A stretch of DNA of 64,000 bases from contig NZ_KB903620.1 in assembly GCF_000379725.1 (NCBI RefSeq), positions 50,663 to 114,662 of the forward strand, in the 5' to 3' direction. A program made the translations under genes and the position numbers. The notes under the pieces were generated by a model, which did no database searches, was not told the DNA's origin, and saw nothing but the letters and a program-made list of their open reading frames with translations. Positions within the stretch are counted from its first letter, which is position 1. Every line of letters starts with the position of its first letter. Positions 16,819-27,148 of the stretch are shown here, piece after piece. Source of the stretch: Cytophaga aurantiaca DSM 3654. Lineage in GTDB: Bacteria; Bacteroidota; Bacteroidia; Cytophagales; Cytophagaceae.

Positions 16819-19088
16819 AAATTAATTTTATTGTTATGTGATTGAGCATCCACTACAGCAATCGCAACCATATTTACAATTTCCCGCACAGACGAACCCA
16901 ACTGCAAAATATGTACAGGCTTTGCCATTCCCATCAACAGCGGACCAATAGCCTCCATGCCACCAATCTCCTGTAATAATTTATAAGCAATATTGCCCGA
17001 CGTAAGTGCCGGAAATATAAATGTATTTGCTCCGTCTTTTGCTAAGGCACTGAATGGATACATCTCTTGCTGTAACAGGGTGTCCACTGCAACGTTTGCC
17101 TGAATGTCTCCATCAATAATAAGATCCGGATACTTTGCTTTGGCAAGTTTTGTTGCTAAAGCAACTTTGGCCGGTACTGCTCCTTCGTTCGAACCAAAAT
17201 TAGAATAGGAAAGCATTGCGATGCGTGGTTCAAAATCAAAAAACTTAACACCGCGCGCCGTAACACCAATAATATCCACAAGCTCTTCCGCTGTAGGATC
17301 CATATTTACTGTGGTGTCAGAAAAGAAATAAACTCCTTTGCTGTTGCTGAGAATATACATCCCCGCAACTCTGTTCACTCCTGGTTCAACACCAATCACC
17401 TGAAGCGCCGGTTTGATTGTTTCACCGTACTCCTGAGTTAAACCTGAAATAAATGCATCGGCTTCTCCTGTCTCAACCATCATCGCACCGTAATAATTAC
17501 GGTTACGCATTAGCTTTCTTCCTATTTCTGCCGTAACGCCTTTGCGCTTTCTTTTATCGTGCAACAGATATCCAAAGTGCGCGCGTTTTTCTTTTTCTTC
17601 AAACGGATCAACAATCTCATATTGTTTGATCGACAATGAATTTTCTTTTAATAACTCTTCTATCTTTTCTGCATTACCCAATAAGATCGGGAATGCAATT
17701 CCTTCTTCTGCTAAAATTTGTGCGGCCTTAAGTATTTTCAAATTGTCTGCTTCAGCAAATACTACACGCTTCGGAGCTTGTTTCGCTTGTGTAATGATAC
17801 GCGACATCAGTCGCTGATCGATACCGATACGCTGCAGCAATTCTACTTCATATGCTGCCCAATCTTCAATATTTTTCTTTGCTACACCGCTTTCCATAGC
17901 TGCTTTAGCTACCGCAGGTGAAATCGTTGTGATTAAACGCGGATCTAAAGGCTTGGGAATTAAATAATATTTTCCGAAAGTGATTTTATTATCTCCATAA
18001 GATTTATTTACACTTTCAGGAACAACTTCTTTGGCAAGTTTTGCAATTGCATAAACTGCTGCCAATTTCATTTCTTCATTTATTTCCGTTGCACGTACAT
18101 CCAGCGCACCTCTAAAAATATATGGAAACCCAAGAACGTTGTTGACCTGATTTGGATAATCAGATCTTCCTGTAGCCATTATGACATCAGGTCTCGTAGC
18201 AATTGCTAAATTGTAATCTATTTCCGGAGTTGGATTGGCTAATGCAAACACAATCGGATTTACAGCCATGGTTGCCAACACTTCAGGCTTTAAAATATTT
18301 CCTGCCGATAAGCCAACAAATACATCTGCGCCAGGCATTGCATCTGCCAGTGTATGTAAATCTCTATCTGTTGCAAACTCTAATTGTGAGATATCAAGAT
18401 CTGCACGATCCTTTCTAAGCACGCCTTTAATATCGCACATTACAATATTCTCAGAGCGTACGCCAAGATGCTTATACAAACGAGTACAGGATATTGCAGC
18501 AGCACCGGCGCCACTTACAACAATCTGTACTTCTTCAATTTTTTTACCAACGATTTCAAGTGCATTCAATAAGGCAGCGGAAGATATGATAGCTGTACCA
18601 TGCTGATCATCGTGCATGACAGGAATATTCATGCGCTTACGCAACTCCTGTTCAATCACAAAACATTCAGGCGCTTTAATATCTTCCAGATTGATCCCGC
18701 CGAATGTAGGCTCCAGCGATTCAACAATTTTAATAAACTGTTCCGGATCTTCGCAATTAATTTCTAAATCAAAAACGTCAATGCCCGCAAACTTTTTGAA
18801 TAGAACACCTTTGCCCTCCATTACAGGCTTAGACGCATCCGGACCAATATTACCCAGTCCCAATACAGCCGTACCGTTTGAAATTACTGCAACCAGGTTA
18901 CCCTTTGCAGTATATTTATATACCTCTTCTTTGTTGGCAGCAATTTCTTTGCATGGCTCTGCAACTCCAGGAGAATAGGCCAATGCCAGGTCTAATTGCG
19001 AGCTTAATGTTTTTGTAGGAACAACTTCTATCTTACCTGGTTTGCCTTGCATGTGATAGTTCAAGGCATCTTCTCTGTTTATTGACAT
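16815..19088 (-). CDS. maeB: NADP-type malic enzyme with C-terminal phosphotransacetylase domain
   Basis: The protein has 757 residues. The N-terminal half (to about 430) is a malic enzyme: the Tyr/Lys region [16 protein letters not shown], the metal ligands in [12 protein letters not shown], and an NAD(P) fold [15 protein letters not shown]. The C-terminal half (about 430-757) is a phosphate acetyltransferase-like domain ([30 protein letters not shown]). This MaeB fusion oxidatively decarboxylates malate to pyruvate; the second domain is thought to be regulatory (acetyl-CoA sensing) rather than catalytic. It heads the minus-strand run into ruvA and sprA. Confidence 0.95.
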   Translation of the reverse strand: MSINREDALNYHMQGKPGKIEVVPTKTLSSQLDLALAYSPGVAEPCKEIAANKEEVYKYTAKGNLVAVISNGTAVLGLGNIGPDASKPVMEGKGVLFKKFAGIDVFDLEINCEDPEQFIKIVESLEPTFGGINLEDIKAPECFVIEQELRKRMNIPVMHDDQHGTAIISSAALLNALEIVGKKIEEVQIVVSGAGAAAISCTRLYKHLGVRSENIVMCDIKGVLRKDRADLDISQLEFATDRDLHTLADAMPGADVFVGLSAGNILKPEVLATMAVNPIVFALANPTPEIDYNLAIATRPDVIMATGRSDYPNQVNNVLGFPYIFRGALDVRATEINEEMKLAAVYAIAKLAKEVVPESVNKSYGDNKITFGKYYLIPKPLDPRLITTISPAVAKAAMESGVAKKNIEDWAAYEVELLQRIGIDQRLMSRIITQAKQAPKRVVFAEADNLKILKAAQILAEEGIAFPILLGNAEKIEELLKENSLSIKQYEIVDPFEEKEKRAHFGYLLHDKRKRKGVTAEIGRKLMRNRNYYGAMMVETGEADAFISGLTQEYGETIKPALQVIGVEPGVNRVAGMYILSNSKGVYFFSDTTVNMDPTAEELVDIIGVTARGVKFFDFEPRIAMLSYSNFGSNEGAVPAKVALATKLAKAKYPDLIIDGDIQANVAVDTLLQQEMYPFSALAKDGANTFIFPALTSGNIAYKLLQEIGGMEAIGPLLMGMAKPVHILQLGSSVREIVNMVAIAVVDAQSHNNKINL

Positions 19089-19145
19089 ACTAGATAAAAG
19101 TTATAGTGTAGATAAAAAAGAAGTTTAATCTGTTAAATCAGCTGA

Positions 19146-20618
19146 CTAATTTAAAATAAGTTTTTGTCCTACTTTAATACTATTGGATGTTAACCCGTTT
19201 AGTTTTTTAATCTTGTCAACTGTTAAACCGGGGAATTTTTGCGAGATCGTCCATAAGCTGTCGCCTGAACGAACGTAGTATACATTTGGAGTAGCTTTAG
19301 AAGTACTACCCGATGATGATGATGTTTTAGATTTTGATATGGACGAACTTGATGAAGCAACAGCAGATGAACCTTTTTTATAGATCACCAAACGTTGTCC
19401 AACCCGAATCGTATTCGATGATAATTTATTCCAACGTTTAATATCTGAAATATATACATGGTATTTTGCTGCAATGGAGCCGAGTGCATCTCCACTCCGT
19501 ACTGTATAGTACACTTTTGTTGTTCCTGTAGTACTGCTGCTACTGGAAGTGGCTGAGGAGGCTCGACTCGTGACGGGCCCTGTAGCAACGCCTGCTCTTG
19601 ATATTTCTTTACTGCATGCATCTAAAATATCAATTCTGTTCAGATAAAATTCAGCCATTTTATCTACCGGAACTTTTATTTTATAAGAATATGCACCACT
19701 TAAAATTCCTTTTTTTAATGCAGGATTTAATTTCCGCATATCGTCCGGACAGATATTCAATACTTCACTGAACGTATACATGTCGAAATACTGATTTACT
19801 GTAATGGTATCGAACGCAATTGGGTACTCTAATGAATCAGCTACAATGCCGTGATCGGCCATGTGATTCATAATATAAGTAAGCGCTACAAATTGCGGAA
19901 CATAACTTCTTGTTTCTTTAGGCAGGTAATCATAGATCTGCCAGAATGTTTCTTTGTATCCGGATCTGCGGATCGCTCTACGCACATTGCCCGGTCCACA
20001 GTTGTAAGAAGCCAGTGCTAATTCCCAATCATTAAATGTACGATGTAGTGCAGATAAATATTTACAGGCAGCAACGGTTGCCTTTTCCGGATCTAAGCGT
20101 TCATCTAAAAGTTCGTCTTGTTTCAAACCAAACTCTTTACCCGTAAAAGTCATAAACTGCCATAAGCCTGCCGCACCTGCTGGTGAAACAGCCTTTGCAT
20201 TCAAACCCGATTCAACAATAGCTAAGTATTTAATTTCTTCCGGTACATTCTGAGCTTTTAAAATCTCTTCGAACATCGGGAAGTAAATACGTTTTCTACG
20301 TTCCATTACCAATGCATATCGTGCATTGCGCACAGAAAAATAATCTATGAATCCTTTGATCTTTGCATTGTATACCAAAGGAACTTCATTCTGCAATACT
20401 TTTAATCGCTTTGCTATCACTTCGTCAACAGAAGGTTGAGAAGGAGAAGGAGTTAGTTCCGCTTTTTCTTCAAATTTTTCTGCTTCTATGATCGTTGAAT
20501 CACTTGAAGTTACTACGCCGCTGGAATCTATTTGCGCACATGCAGGAGCCCCTCCAACAAACAATATTGAAGCAGTTAAAAGAATACCTGATAGTGCTGA
20601 ATAGATTCTGTCTTTCAT
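19146..20618 (-). CDS. mltD: Membrane-bound lytic transglycosylase with two LysM domains (MltD-like)
   Basis: The protein has 490 residues. The signal peptide (about 1-28) ends near PACAQ. A lytic transglycosylase domain follows (about 105-300) with the catalytic Glu136 in YLAIVESGLN and the family motif SPAGAAGLWQFM. After a Ser/Thr-rich linker come two LysM peptidoglycan-binding domains (about 370-418 and 446-490) separated by another Ser-rich linker. It cleaves glycan strands to 1,6-anhydro products in the periplasm. The architecture matches MltD, though the N-terminal Cys is not a clear lipobox. It lies 2 bases downstream of gatA. Confidence 0.92.
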   Translation of the reverse strand: MKDRIYSALSGILLTASILFVGGAPACAQIDSSGVVTSSDSTIIEAEKFEEKAELTPSPSQPSVDEVIAKRLKVLQNEVPLVYNAKIKGFIDYFSVRNARYALVMERRKRIYFPMFEEILKAQNVPEEIKYLAIVESGLNAKAVSPAGAAGLWQFMTFTGKEFGLKQDELLDERLDPEKATVAACKYLSALHRTFNDWELALASYNCGPGNVRRAIRRSGYKETFWQIYDYLPKETRSYVPQFVALTYIMNHMADHGIVADSLEYPIAFDTITVNQYFDMYTFSEVLNICPDDMRKLNPALKKGILSGAYSYKIKVPVDKMAEFYLNRIDILDACSKEISRAGVATGPVTSRASSATSSSSSTTGTTKVYYTVRSGDALGSIAAKYHVYISDIKRWNKLSSNTIRVGQRLVIYKKGSSAVASSSSSISKSKTSSSSGSTSKATPNVYYVRSGDSLWTISQKFPGLTVDKIKKLNGLTSNSIKVGQKLILN

Positions 20619-20620
20619 TC

Positions 20621-22039
20621 TTACTTTAATAAGTATTTAGAGAAAGCTAATAATTTCGCTTCTTCAAATTCACGACCCATTAGCTGTAAGCCAATCGATA
20701 AGCCTTGTGAATCTTTCCCATTCGGAATAGAGATTGCAGGTATACCTGCAAGGTTTGCATGTACTGTAAAGATATCTGCTAAATACATTGCAATCGGATC
20801 ACTTTGATGATCACCGATCTTAAATGCCGTTGTTGTTGTTGTAGGCAATAGCATGAAGTCGTATTCGGATAATAATTTTTCTGTATACTCTCTTATTAAA
20901 CGACGCACCTTCTGTGCTTTAGTATAGTAGGCATCATAAAAACCTGCGCTCAGTACAAAAGTGCCTAACATGATACGTTTTTGAACTTCTTTGCCAAAAC
21001 CTTCTGAACGTGTTTTTTTGTACATGGACTCCAGATCCGTTCCGTTAGGACTTCTGTATCCATACTTCACACCATCAAAACGAGAGAGGTTTGAGCTTGC
21101 CTCTGCTGTAGTCAGGATGTAGTAGGTTGGAAGAATATATTCAAGTAATGGAAACTCAACCGCTTCAACGGTGTGTCCATCTTTAATCAATTGATCAATT
21201 TTATTTTGTGTTGCTTCGCGAATTTCTTTTGCAACTCCTTCAGATGAAATCGCTTCTTTTAAATAACAGATCTTTGCTTTGCCTGTAAAAGAAAGCTCTG
21301 AAGAATATGATGGAACCGGTTTTGAGGAAACCGTACTGTCATACTCATCGTACCCTGCAATCACTTCAAGCATCAATGCTGTATCTTCAATACTTCTGGC
21401 CATGATCCCGATAGAATCAAATGACGAAGCATAGGCGATAAGTCCGTAACGGGAAATTCTGGAATAAGAGGGTTTGAAACCGATGATGTCGCAGAATGCA
21501 GCAGGCTGTCTTACCGAGCCACCTGTATCCGAACCAAGAGAAACCAAACACGTATCGGCTTGTACACCAACAGCAGAGCCACCTGAAGAACCTCCTGGCA
21601 CACGTGTATTGTCGGCATCATTTTTTACCGGACCAAATGCTGAATTCTCATTGGATGATCCCATTGCAAATTCGTCGCAGCTTTGGCGACCAATGATGAT
21701 GGCATCTTCGTTGATCACACGTTCAACAGCAGTGCCATTGAATTGCGATACAAAACCTTTTAAAATATTACTGGATGCCTGCAGACCGTGATCTTTATGA
21801 CACAATACATCTTTCAAGCCAACAACCATACCGGCTAATTTACCAGCGGTGCCTGCTTTTATTTTAGCATCAACCGCATCTGCTGTAGCAAGTGCTTCTT
21901 GTGCATACACTTCCACATAAGCATTTAAGTGTGCTTTTGCTTCGATGTTTTTAAGATAATATTCAGTTAGGGAACGGCATGTGATTATGCCTTCGGAAAG
22001 GTCTTTCCGAACTTCTTGCAGCGAATTATAACGTTTCAA
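20621..22039 (-). CDS. gatA: Asp-tRNA(Asn)/Glu-tRNA(Gln) amidotransferase subunit A
   Basis: A 472-residue amidase-family protein. The catalytic triad is visible: Lys76 in VVGLKDVLCHK, the cis-Ser in GGSSGGSAVGV and the nucleophile Ser in GSDTGGSVRQPAAF. In complex with GatB and GatC it makes ammonia from glutamine to amidate misacylated Asp-tRNA(Asn) or Glu-tRNA(Gln). GatB and GatC are not in the window. No in-frame ATG exists near the N-terminus; the start is TTG at 22039, three bases after the tatA stop, and it is placed right for the family N-terminus (YNSLQEVRKDLSEG). Confidence 0.95.
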   Translation of the reverse strand: MKRYNSLQEVRKDLSEGIITCRSLTEYYLKNIEAKAHLNAYVEVYAQEALATADAVDAKIKAGTAGKLAGMVVGLKDVLCHKDHGLQASSNILKGFVSQFNGTAVERVINEDAIIIGRQSCDEFAMGSSNENSAFGPVKNDADNTRVPGGSSGGSAVGVQADTCLVSLGSDTGGSVRQPAAFCDIIGFKPSYSRISRYGLIAYASSFDSIGIMARSIEDTALMLEVIAGYDEYDSTVSSKPVPSYSSELSFTGKAKICYLKEAISSEGVAKEIREATQNKIDQLIKDGHTVEAVEFPLLEYILPTYYILTTAEASSNLSRFDGVKYGYRSPNGTDLESMYKKTRSEGFGKEVQKRIMLGTFVLSAGFYDAYYTKAQKVRRLIREYTEKLLSEYDFMLLPTTTTTAFKIGDHQSDPIAMYLADIFTVHANLAGIPAISIPNGKDSQGLSIGLQLMGREFEEAKLLAFSKYLLK

Positions 22040-22042
22040 TTT

Positions 22043-22261
22043 TTAAGCGTTTTTTGTGTCGTCTTCTTTGATACCGTCCTGAATTTCTTTTTTCACTTCT
22101 TTACTCGCGTCTTTAAATTCACGAATACCGCGACCTAAGCCACGAGCAAGTTCAGGTATCTTTTTACCGCCAAACATAAACACTAATAAAACGGCGATTA
22201 TAATCCATTCGGTTGGTCCGATATTGCCAAGAAATAGCAAATTGCAAATAGTTAAGATCAT
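22043..22261 (-). CDS. tatA: Sec-independent protein translocase TatA/E
   Basis: A 72-residue protein with one N-terminal membrane helix (about 5-24, the segment before FMFGGKKIPEL) and the TatA hallmark FGGKKIPELARGLGRGIREFK amphipathic helix, then a charged tail. TatA oligomers form the pore for folded twin-arginine substrates. TatC is not in the window. It lies just before gatA (3 bases) and has its own -7 element at 22290-22297. Confidence 0.93.
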   Translation of the reverse strand: MILTICNLLFLGNIGPTEWIIIAVLLVFMFGGKKIPELARGLGRGIREFKDASKEVKKEIQDGIKEDDTKNA

Positions 22262-22289
22262 GATTGTTAGAGTAATTTCGTATACCTAA

Positions 22290-22297
22290 CAAAGATA
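22290..22297 (-). promoter_or_regulatory. -7 element for tatA
   Basis: The minus strand reads TATCTTTG, an exact TAnnTTTG match, 28 bases upstream of the tatA start. No clear -33 element was found. Confidence 0.5.
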
Positions 22298-22334
22298 GGA
22301 AAATATAATAAGAAAGGGAAGATAAAAGGGCTGT

Positions 22335-23555
22335 TTAGCGCTTACGAAGCCAAATTTCCGGATTTAGCTTTGTTTCGTTTTTCCAGATCTGAAACTGAAG
22401 CTCGCTTTCACCATCTTTATTTGTATAAACAGAACCGATGCTTTGCTTTACAGTAATTTCTTCGCCTATAGCCACATGTACTTCACGCAGCTTTGCATAC
22501 ACCGTAAAGTATTCTCCATGCTGGATCATAACGATCTTATGCATGCCCGGCACCTCTGCAACGGTAATGACTTTTCCTCCAAAAACTGCCTTAACATCCT
22601 CATTCTGAACAGTCAAAATGTCAACTCCCAGATTATCGACAAATACCCCCTTTAAAACCGGGTGTGCCTGACGTCCAAAATGATTGGAAACTCTACCATT
22701 TTGTACAGGCCATGGCAATTTTCCCATATTTCCTTCAAAACTGGAAGATAATAAGATGTTCTTTTCTGCCGTTGCTTTATTCGCGCTGTTGCTGGATACT
22801 TTTGCTTTTTCAATTGCCTTTTTTCTTTCGGCAGCAATGAGATCTTTGATCAGCTTCTGAAGTTTTTCTTCTGCTTTCTTTGACTCATCCAAATCCTTTT
22901 TCAACTTTTCTTCCTTTGAAGAAAGCTGTTTCAGCACATTGCTCTGTTGATTTTTTGTATTCGTTAAATTTTCTGTTTCAATCGTTTTTGCCTGAAGCAA
23001 GCCTGTTTTCTCAGCCTGCTTATTCGCTAGCATACGCTCATACGATTTCATTGCCAGCGCAACATTTTGAATCTCCTCCAACTGGTAAGTACGTGCGTGT
23101 GCATACTGTTTGAAATAACTATTGCGTCGCAACATTTGTCCGATATTATCGGCTGATAAAATATGGATCAGCTTATCGTAACCGTTTAAATGTTTATATC
23201 CTAAATAAATTAATTGAGCGTACTCTTCCTTCAAGCCTTTTAAATCCTCTTCTAAAGCTGCAACGATCATTTTTTGTTCGGCAATTTCCTGCTCCAAAAT
23301 GCTTACCTCTGAAGACATAGAGTTGATCACGATTTCGCGTTGCTCTATCTGATCATTCAATAAATTCAATTGGCTTATTGTAGCGCTCTTTTGCTCTTTT
23401 GTTTCTTCAAGAACTTTCGAGGTTTCCTTGATTTTTTTCAAGTTCTTCTCGCGCTCGCGTTCCAGGTCTTTACGGCTTTTTTTCTGTGCTACCGTTGTTG
23501 TAATAACAATGAATAGCAAACCAAGTACCGCTAGATATTTAAGGTTATTTTTCAT
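22335..23555 (-). CDS. EnvC-like murein hydrolase activator (degenerate M23)
   Basis: The protein has 406 residues. The signal peptide (about 1-23) ends at TTVAQ. Residues 25-250 form a long charged coiled coil. The C-terminal 120 residues are an M23/LytM fold. The zinc ligands of active M23 enzymes are missing: HxGxD is NLGVD, the YAHL His is Lys (VYAKL), and the HLHF motif is ELQF. This matches EnvC and NlpD, which have inactive LytM domains and activate N-acetylmuramyl-L-alanine amidases during division. It lies 11 bases overlapped with the DUF4292 gene upstream, so they share a transcript. No amidase gene is in the window. Confidence 0.9.
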   Translation of the reverse strand: MKNNLKYLAVLGLLFIVITTTVAQKKSRKDLEREREKNLKKIKETSKVLEETKEQKSATISQLNLLNDQIEQREIVINSMSSEVSILEQEIAEQKMIVAALEEDLKGLKEEYAQLIYLGYKHLNGYDKLIHILSADNIGQMLRRNSYFKQYAHARTYQLEEIQNVALAMKSYERMLANKQAEKTGLLQAKTIETENLTNTKNQQSNVLKQLSSKEEKLKKDLDESKKAEEKLQKLIKDLIAAERKKAIEKAKVSSNSANKATAEKNILLSSSFEGNMGKLPWPVQNGRVSNHFGRQAHPVLKGVFVDNLGVDILTVQNEDVKAVFGGKVITVAEVPGMHKIVMIQHGEYFTVYAKLREVHVAIGEEITVKQSIGSVYTNKDGESELQFQIWKNETKLNPEIWLRKR

Positions 23556-24309
23556 TGAATTTCTTAGGAACGTTAAACGGAAAATTAAGTGGCTTGGTAG
23601 TGAATTCTATTTTTGAATGTGTCAATACCAATTGGTTTCGTAAAATCTGGCCGTTCTTCTTATACTCAATATCCAGCGTACATACAGAAGGCGCTAGTAT
23701 AGAATCGGACAGTATATAATTACTATAAGTTACAGTAGTTTTTGACAAAGCAACGGCATCGGTTATGTTTGCCTTTTCTACTTTCATGTTATCTAAACGG
23801 ACAAAACTTTCAATGTTCAGATTGTCTTTCTTTTGCACAACAATGAAATGTGTATCGGTCTTTGTTACCACATCAGTTGTATCACTATATGGAAATAACA
23901 AATCACCAATGAGTAAATTCTGAATGTTGTAATAAGATAAATTAGATTGAATAAGATTTTGAAGATATTTCAAATCGTAACTGTATGCATCATTTTTCAT
24001 TTTATCCAAAATGAACAGTGAGTCCGGACGTAAAAGTCCACGAACCCCTTCAACACCGGCCTTCCCGATGGATGCCCAAATTACACTATCCTTTTTAACA
24101 CGTAACGACAAGGCGTATTGATCGTTGTTGGTTCCGTCTGAATATTCCAGTTTTGTCTTTGTTGTTAAATAAACAAAGTCAACATATTCAGGATGAAAAT
24201 CTATAACCGATTTTGTCACAACAGCCGGAAGCTGACTCGAAACCGGAACTTTTTTACATGCAATATTTAAGAACGAAATTGCTATTATTAACAGAACTAA
24301 CCTATTCAT
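23545..24309 (-). CDS. DUF4292 lipoprotein
   Basis: About 254 residues from the ATG at 24309. A longer frame exists only with a TTG start at 24327, and it spoils the signal peptide. The signal ends with a lipobox at IACKK (Cys about residue 18 of the mature start). The body has alternating beta strands typical of a LolA/LolB-like half-barrel, matching the Bacteroidota family DUF4292. Such proteins probably bind lipid or act in outer-membrane lipoprotein handling, but this is inference. The start overlaps the TPR gene stop by 8 bases, and its end overlaps the EnvC-like start by 11. Confidence 0.85.
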   Translation of the reverse strand: MNRLVLLIIAISFLNIACKKVPVSSQLPAVVTKSVIDFHPEYVDFVYLTTKTKLEYSDGTNNDQYALSLRVKKDSVIWASIGKAGVEGVRGLLRPDSLFILDKMKNDAYSYDLKYLQNLIQSNLSYYNIQNLLIGDLLFPYSDTTDVVTKTDTHFIVVQKKDNLNIESFVRLDNMKVEKANITDAVALSKTTVTYSNYILSDSILAPSVCTLDIEYKKNGQILRNQLVLTHSKIEFTTKPLNFPFNVPKKFNEK

Positions 24310-26062
24310 ACAACTTGCCTTCGGCAACTTTTTTATTTATAAATTCTGATGCATCACCTGCAGCCTTAGCCTTTTTCCAGTATTCAACAGCGTTTACTTT
24401 ATCCCCTAACTGATACAACACATCACCATAATGTTCCAGAATTGTCCCACTCTTCGTATTTGGTAATGCTATTTCCAATTGTTTTTTTGCACCTTGATAA
24501 TCCTTCATCTGATACAACACCCAAGCGTATGTGTCAATATAATTGGGCTCTGCTGGATTTCTATTTACAACACGTTCGGCCATACTCTTTGCAAGCTCAA
24601 GCTTATCTTTGCGCAATGAAAGATAATAGCTGTAGTTGTTTAATACATAATCGTTGTTTTTATCATACCTTAACACCTCGTCAAATGCGGCATCTGATTC
24701 TGAATATTTTTTTGTTTCATTGTATGCATCTCCAAGCAATGTCAAACATTGCATCCTAAATTGCATATCCTTTGAAGAAAGGTTTTTAGCTTCTTCTAAA
24801 GATTCAATCGCATTCGGATACTTTTTTAAATTATAGTAACCCAATGCTCTATAATACCAAAGCATCGATTGATTCGGAAAGTAATCGACCGCTTCTGTAC
24901 CATGTAGTGCAAGCGAATCATACTCCTTAAATTCGAAATCCAATATCACTATCTGTAACCACAGGTTATAATTATTGCCATCCTTTTTTGCCGAAGCGAT
25001 ATAGAACTTTCGTGACTCAGCTTTCTTTCCATTAAGAAACAAGGCGTCTCCCTGGTTTGTTAAAGCAACATTACTTGAAGGATTCGCCTTTACAAAAATA
25101 GTACTCAGCTCAAGTAACTGAACTTTCTTCTCGTTCGTTGTTGCAGCTTTCATGACATCTTGCATGATCTTCTGTTTGTCCTGAACAGATACATTCTGCT
25201 GAGCTAATAAATATTTATATTCAGCAAATACTTTTTCATTATCATTTGTTGATTTATATATATCAACAAGCAAGAGGTGTGCAGAGATTTGATCCGGATC
25301 CTGTTTTAATACTCCATTCACCAGTGATAGTGCATCCGGCAATCTATTGATGAAATAATAGAACTCAGCCTGATCCACTCTGTATTGAAGGTTTGAGGGG
25401 TCTGAATCTATTAATTTTTGTCCTTCTTTAATCGCAAGGTCAATCTTGTTTTGTTTAACATAGATCTGTTGCTTCTGTCTGGTCAGTTCAAAACTTGCTC
25501 CGTAAATAGTTCCGATCTTGTCGTATGTTTTTATGGCATCATCTAATTTGTTGAGCTGAATCTGTGCAGCTCCAATCTGATAGTAATATTCGTTATTGCC
25601 GGGAAAATCTGAAATGATTTTTTGATACGTTTTAATTGCATTCTCAAATTCGCCTTGCGCCTCATATACACTAGCCAGCTGAATAATGTATTCAATGTTT
25701 TTCGGGTCAGACTTAATTGCTGCCTGAGCTGTAACTAGTGCCCTTGCATTATTAGATAAAGCAGAATTGACTTTTGAAAGCTGGTAATTAACGCCTCCGT
25801 TTGTTTCATCAATGACATAAGCTTTCTCAAAAAAGTTCTGTGCAAGTTTTGTTTGCCCGATCAAATAATAGCGCATCCCTTCAATGAAGCATGCTTCAAA
25901 ATAAACACGATCCTCTGTAGATAATACCTTGGGCGTAAAACCTGACTTAGAGGTTTTAGGGCTTTTTTTCTTAGGGCTCTTTTGCGCCAATGCCGGTTCA
26001 AATAGCACCGGCATCAGAATCGCAATAAGAATACTTTTAAAAACGTGTTTTTTTACACTCAT
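24302..26062 (-). CDS. Exported tetratricopeptide-repeat protein
   Basis: The protein has 586 residues with a signal peptide (about 1-26, PALAQ) and then a Lys/Ser-rich linker. From about residue 45 to the end, TPR repeats follow one another (for example AIKTYQKIISDFPGNNEYYYQIGAAQ and AIESLEEAKNLS). These are protein-interaction scaffolds in the periplasm or outer membrane. The gene heads a tight operon with the DUF4292 lipoprotein and EnvC-like gene, and directly follows the nucleotidyltransferase (0-base gap). The conserved TPR-DUF4292-EnvC run suggests a shared envelope role, but no partner is known to me. Confidence 0.88.
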   Translation of the reverse strand: MSVKKHVFKSILIAILMPVLFEPALAQKSPKKKSPKTSKSGFTPKVLSTEDRVYFEACFIEGMRYYLIGQTKLAQNFFEKAYVIDETNGGVNYQLSKVNSALSNNARALVTAQAAIKSDPKNIEYIIQLASVYEAQGEFENAIKTYQKIISDFPGNNEYYYQIGAAQIQLNKLDDAIKTYDKIGTIYGASFELTRQKQQIYVKQNKIDLAIKEGQKLIDSDPSNLQYRVDQAEFYYFINRLPDALSLVNGVLKQDPDQISAHLLLVDIYKSTNDNEKVFAEYKYLLAQQNVSVQDKQKIMQDVMKAATTNEKKVQLLELSTIFVKANPSSNVALTNQGDALFLNGKKAESRKFYIASAKKDGNNYNLWLQIVILDFEFKEYDSLALHGTEAVDYFPNQSMLWYYRALGYYNLKKYPNAIESLEEAKNLSSKDMQFRMQCLTLLGDAYNETKKYSESDAAFDEVLRYDKNNDYVLNNYSYYLSLRKDKLELAKSMAERVVNRNPAEPNYIDTYAWVLYQMKDYQGAKKQLEIALPNTKSGTILEHYGDVLYQLGDKVNAVEYWKKAKAAGDASEFINKKVAEGKLYE

Positions 26063-27064
26063 TTATGCTATAACATTAAAATCACCAACGCTCAGATCAA
26101 GCGCCTTGCCTTTATATTGAGCAGAATTACCAAACATGGAGTTTGTAATTGTAGCATTTGAGATCACAGCATTTTCCTGAACGATAGAACGGTTGATTAC
26201 GGTATTTGTGATCTTTGTTCCATTGCCGATAGATGCATGCGGACCAACAACAGAGTTTACCAACTCAACATTTTCGCCGATGTATGAAGGCTGAATGATT
26301 ACTGAATTTGTAAGTTTGACTGTTGATGCTACCAACTTCTGATCTTTGATATATTCTAAATATCTTGAATTTGTATCTACCGTAGAATCTTTGTTGCCAC
26401 AGTCCAACCAATCTGTTACTTTTCCCGGAAGGAATTTAATTCCTTTGTTCTTCATATTCTCCAATGCAGAAGTCAATTGGTATTCACCTTTGTCCTTGAT
26501 GTTGTTATCAATTACATATTGAAGTTCTTTTTTCAGGTTCTCGCCATCCTGGAAATAATAAATACCGATGATCGCTAAATCTGAAACAAAGTGTTCAGGT
26601 TTTTCAACGAAATCCGTGATCTCATTTTTATCGTTCAGCTTAACAACACCAAATGGTCTTGGATCTTCTACTTTCTGTACCCAGATAATTCCTTCATTAG
26701 ACGTATCCAATGTAAAGTCTGCCTTGAACAAAGTATCAGCAAATGCTACTACGACTTTACCACCTAACGATTCTTTTGCGCAATAAATTGCATGAGCTGT
26801 ACCCAATGCTTCGCGCTGATAATAGATCGAACCTTTAGCACCAACAGATTCTGCAATTTTAATTAAACGTTGTTCTGTTTCTTTTCCAAAATCTCCGATA
26901 ATAAATGCTACTTCATCGATTTTTTCACCACAAACTTTTGCAATATCTTCTACGAGTCTGTGAACAATCGCTTTACCAGCGATAGGCACAAGAGGTTTAG
27001 GAACTGTTAGTGTATGAGGGCGCATTCTTTTACCCATACCCGCCATTGGAATAATAATTTTCAT
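26063..27064 (-). CDS. Sugar-phosphate nucleotidyltransferase
   Basis: The protein has 333 residues. The N-terminal 235 residues are an NTP_transferase (Rossmann) domain with the signature MAGMGKRMRPHTLTVPKPLVP, in which the Lys and Arg bind the nucleotide. The C-terminal 90 residues contain hexapeptide-like turns (SVVGPHASIGNGTKITNTVI), a left-handed beta-helix. It should transfer NMP to a sugar-1-phosphate, giving a nucleotide sugar such as dTDP-glucose, UDP-glucose or GDP-mannose. The substrate cannot be told from the sequence. It abuts the TPR gene downstream. Confidence 0.88.
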   Translation of the reverse strand: MKIIIPMAGMGKRMRPHTLTVPKPLVPIAGKAIVHRLVEDIAKVCGEKIDEVAFIIGDFGKETEQRLIKIAESVGAKGSIYYQREALGTAHAIYCAKESLGGKVVVAFADTLFKADFTLDTSNEGIIWVQKVEDPRPFGVVKLNDKNEITDFVEKPEHFVSDLAIIGIYYFQDGENLKKELQYVIDNNIKDKGEYQLTSALENMKNKGIKFLPGKVTDWLDCGNKDSTVDTNSRYLEYIKDQKLVASTVKLTNSVIIQPSYIGENVELVNSVVGPHASIGNGTKITNTVINRSIVQENAVISNATITNSMFGNSAQYKGKALDLSVGDFNVIA

Positions 27065-27112
27065 GCCTTCTTTGTTTGTGTTGTTATTAATTCGATTTAA
27101 TTTCTTGGGAAG

Positions 27113-27130
27113 AATACGTCTGTACGTATT
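27113..27130. repeat. Short inverted repeat downstream of dut
   Basis: AATACGT (27113-27119) and ACGTATT (27124-27130) are exact inverted arms around CTGT. It lies between the dut stop and the nucleotidyltransferase start on the minus strand. It may be an operator or a weak terminator; it lacks a T tract on the minus strand. Confidence 0.35.
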
Positions 27131-27148
27131 TTTGGTTATCCTGGTTTA

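Noticed and set aside
19385-19621. Open frame overlapping the LysM linker of the transglycosylase
   Set aside because: It is the Ser/Thr-rich linker read in another frame, with low-complexity product and no supporting context.
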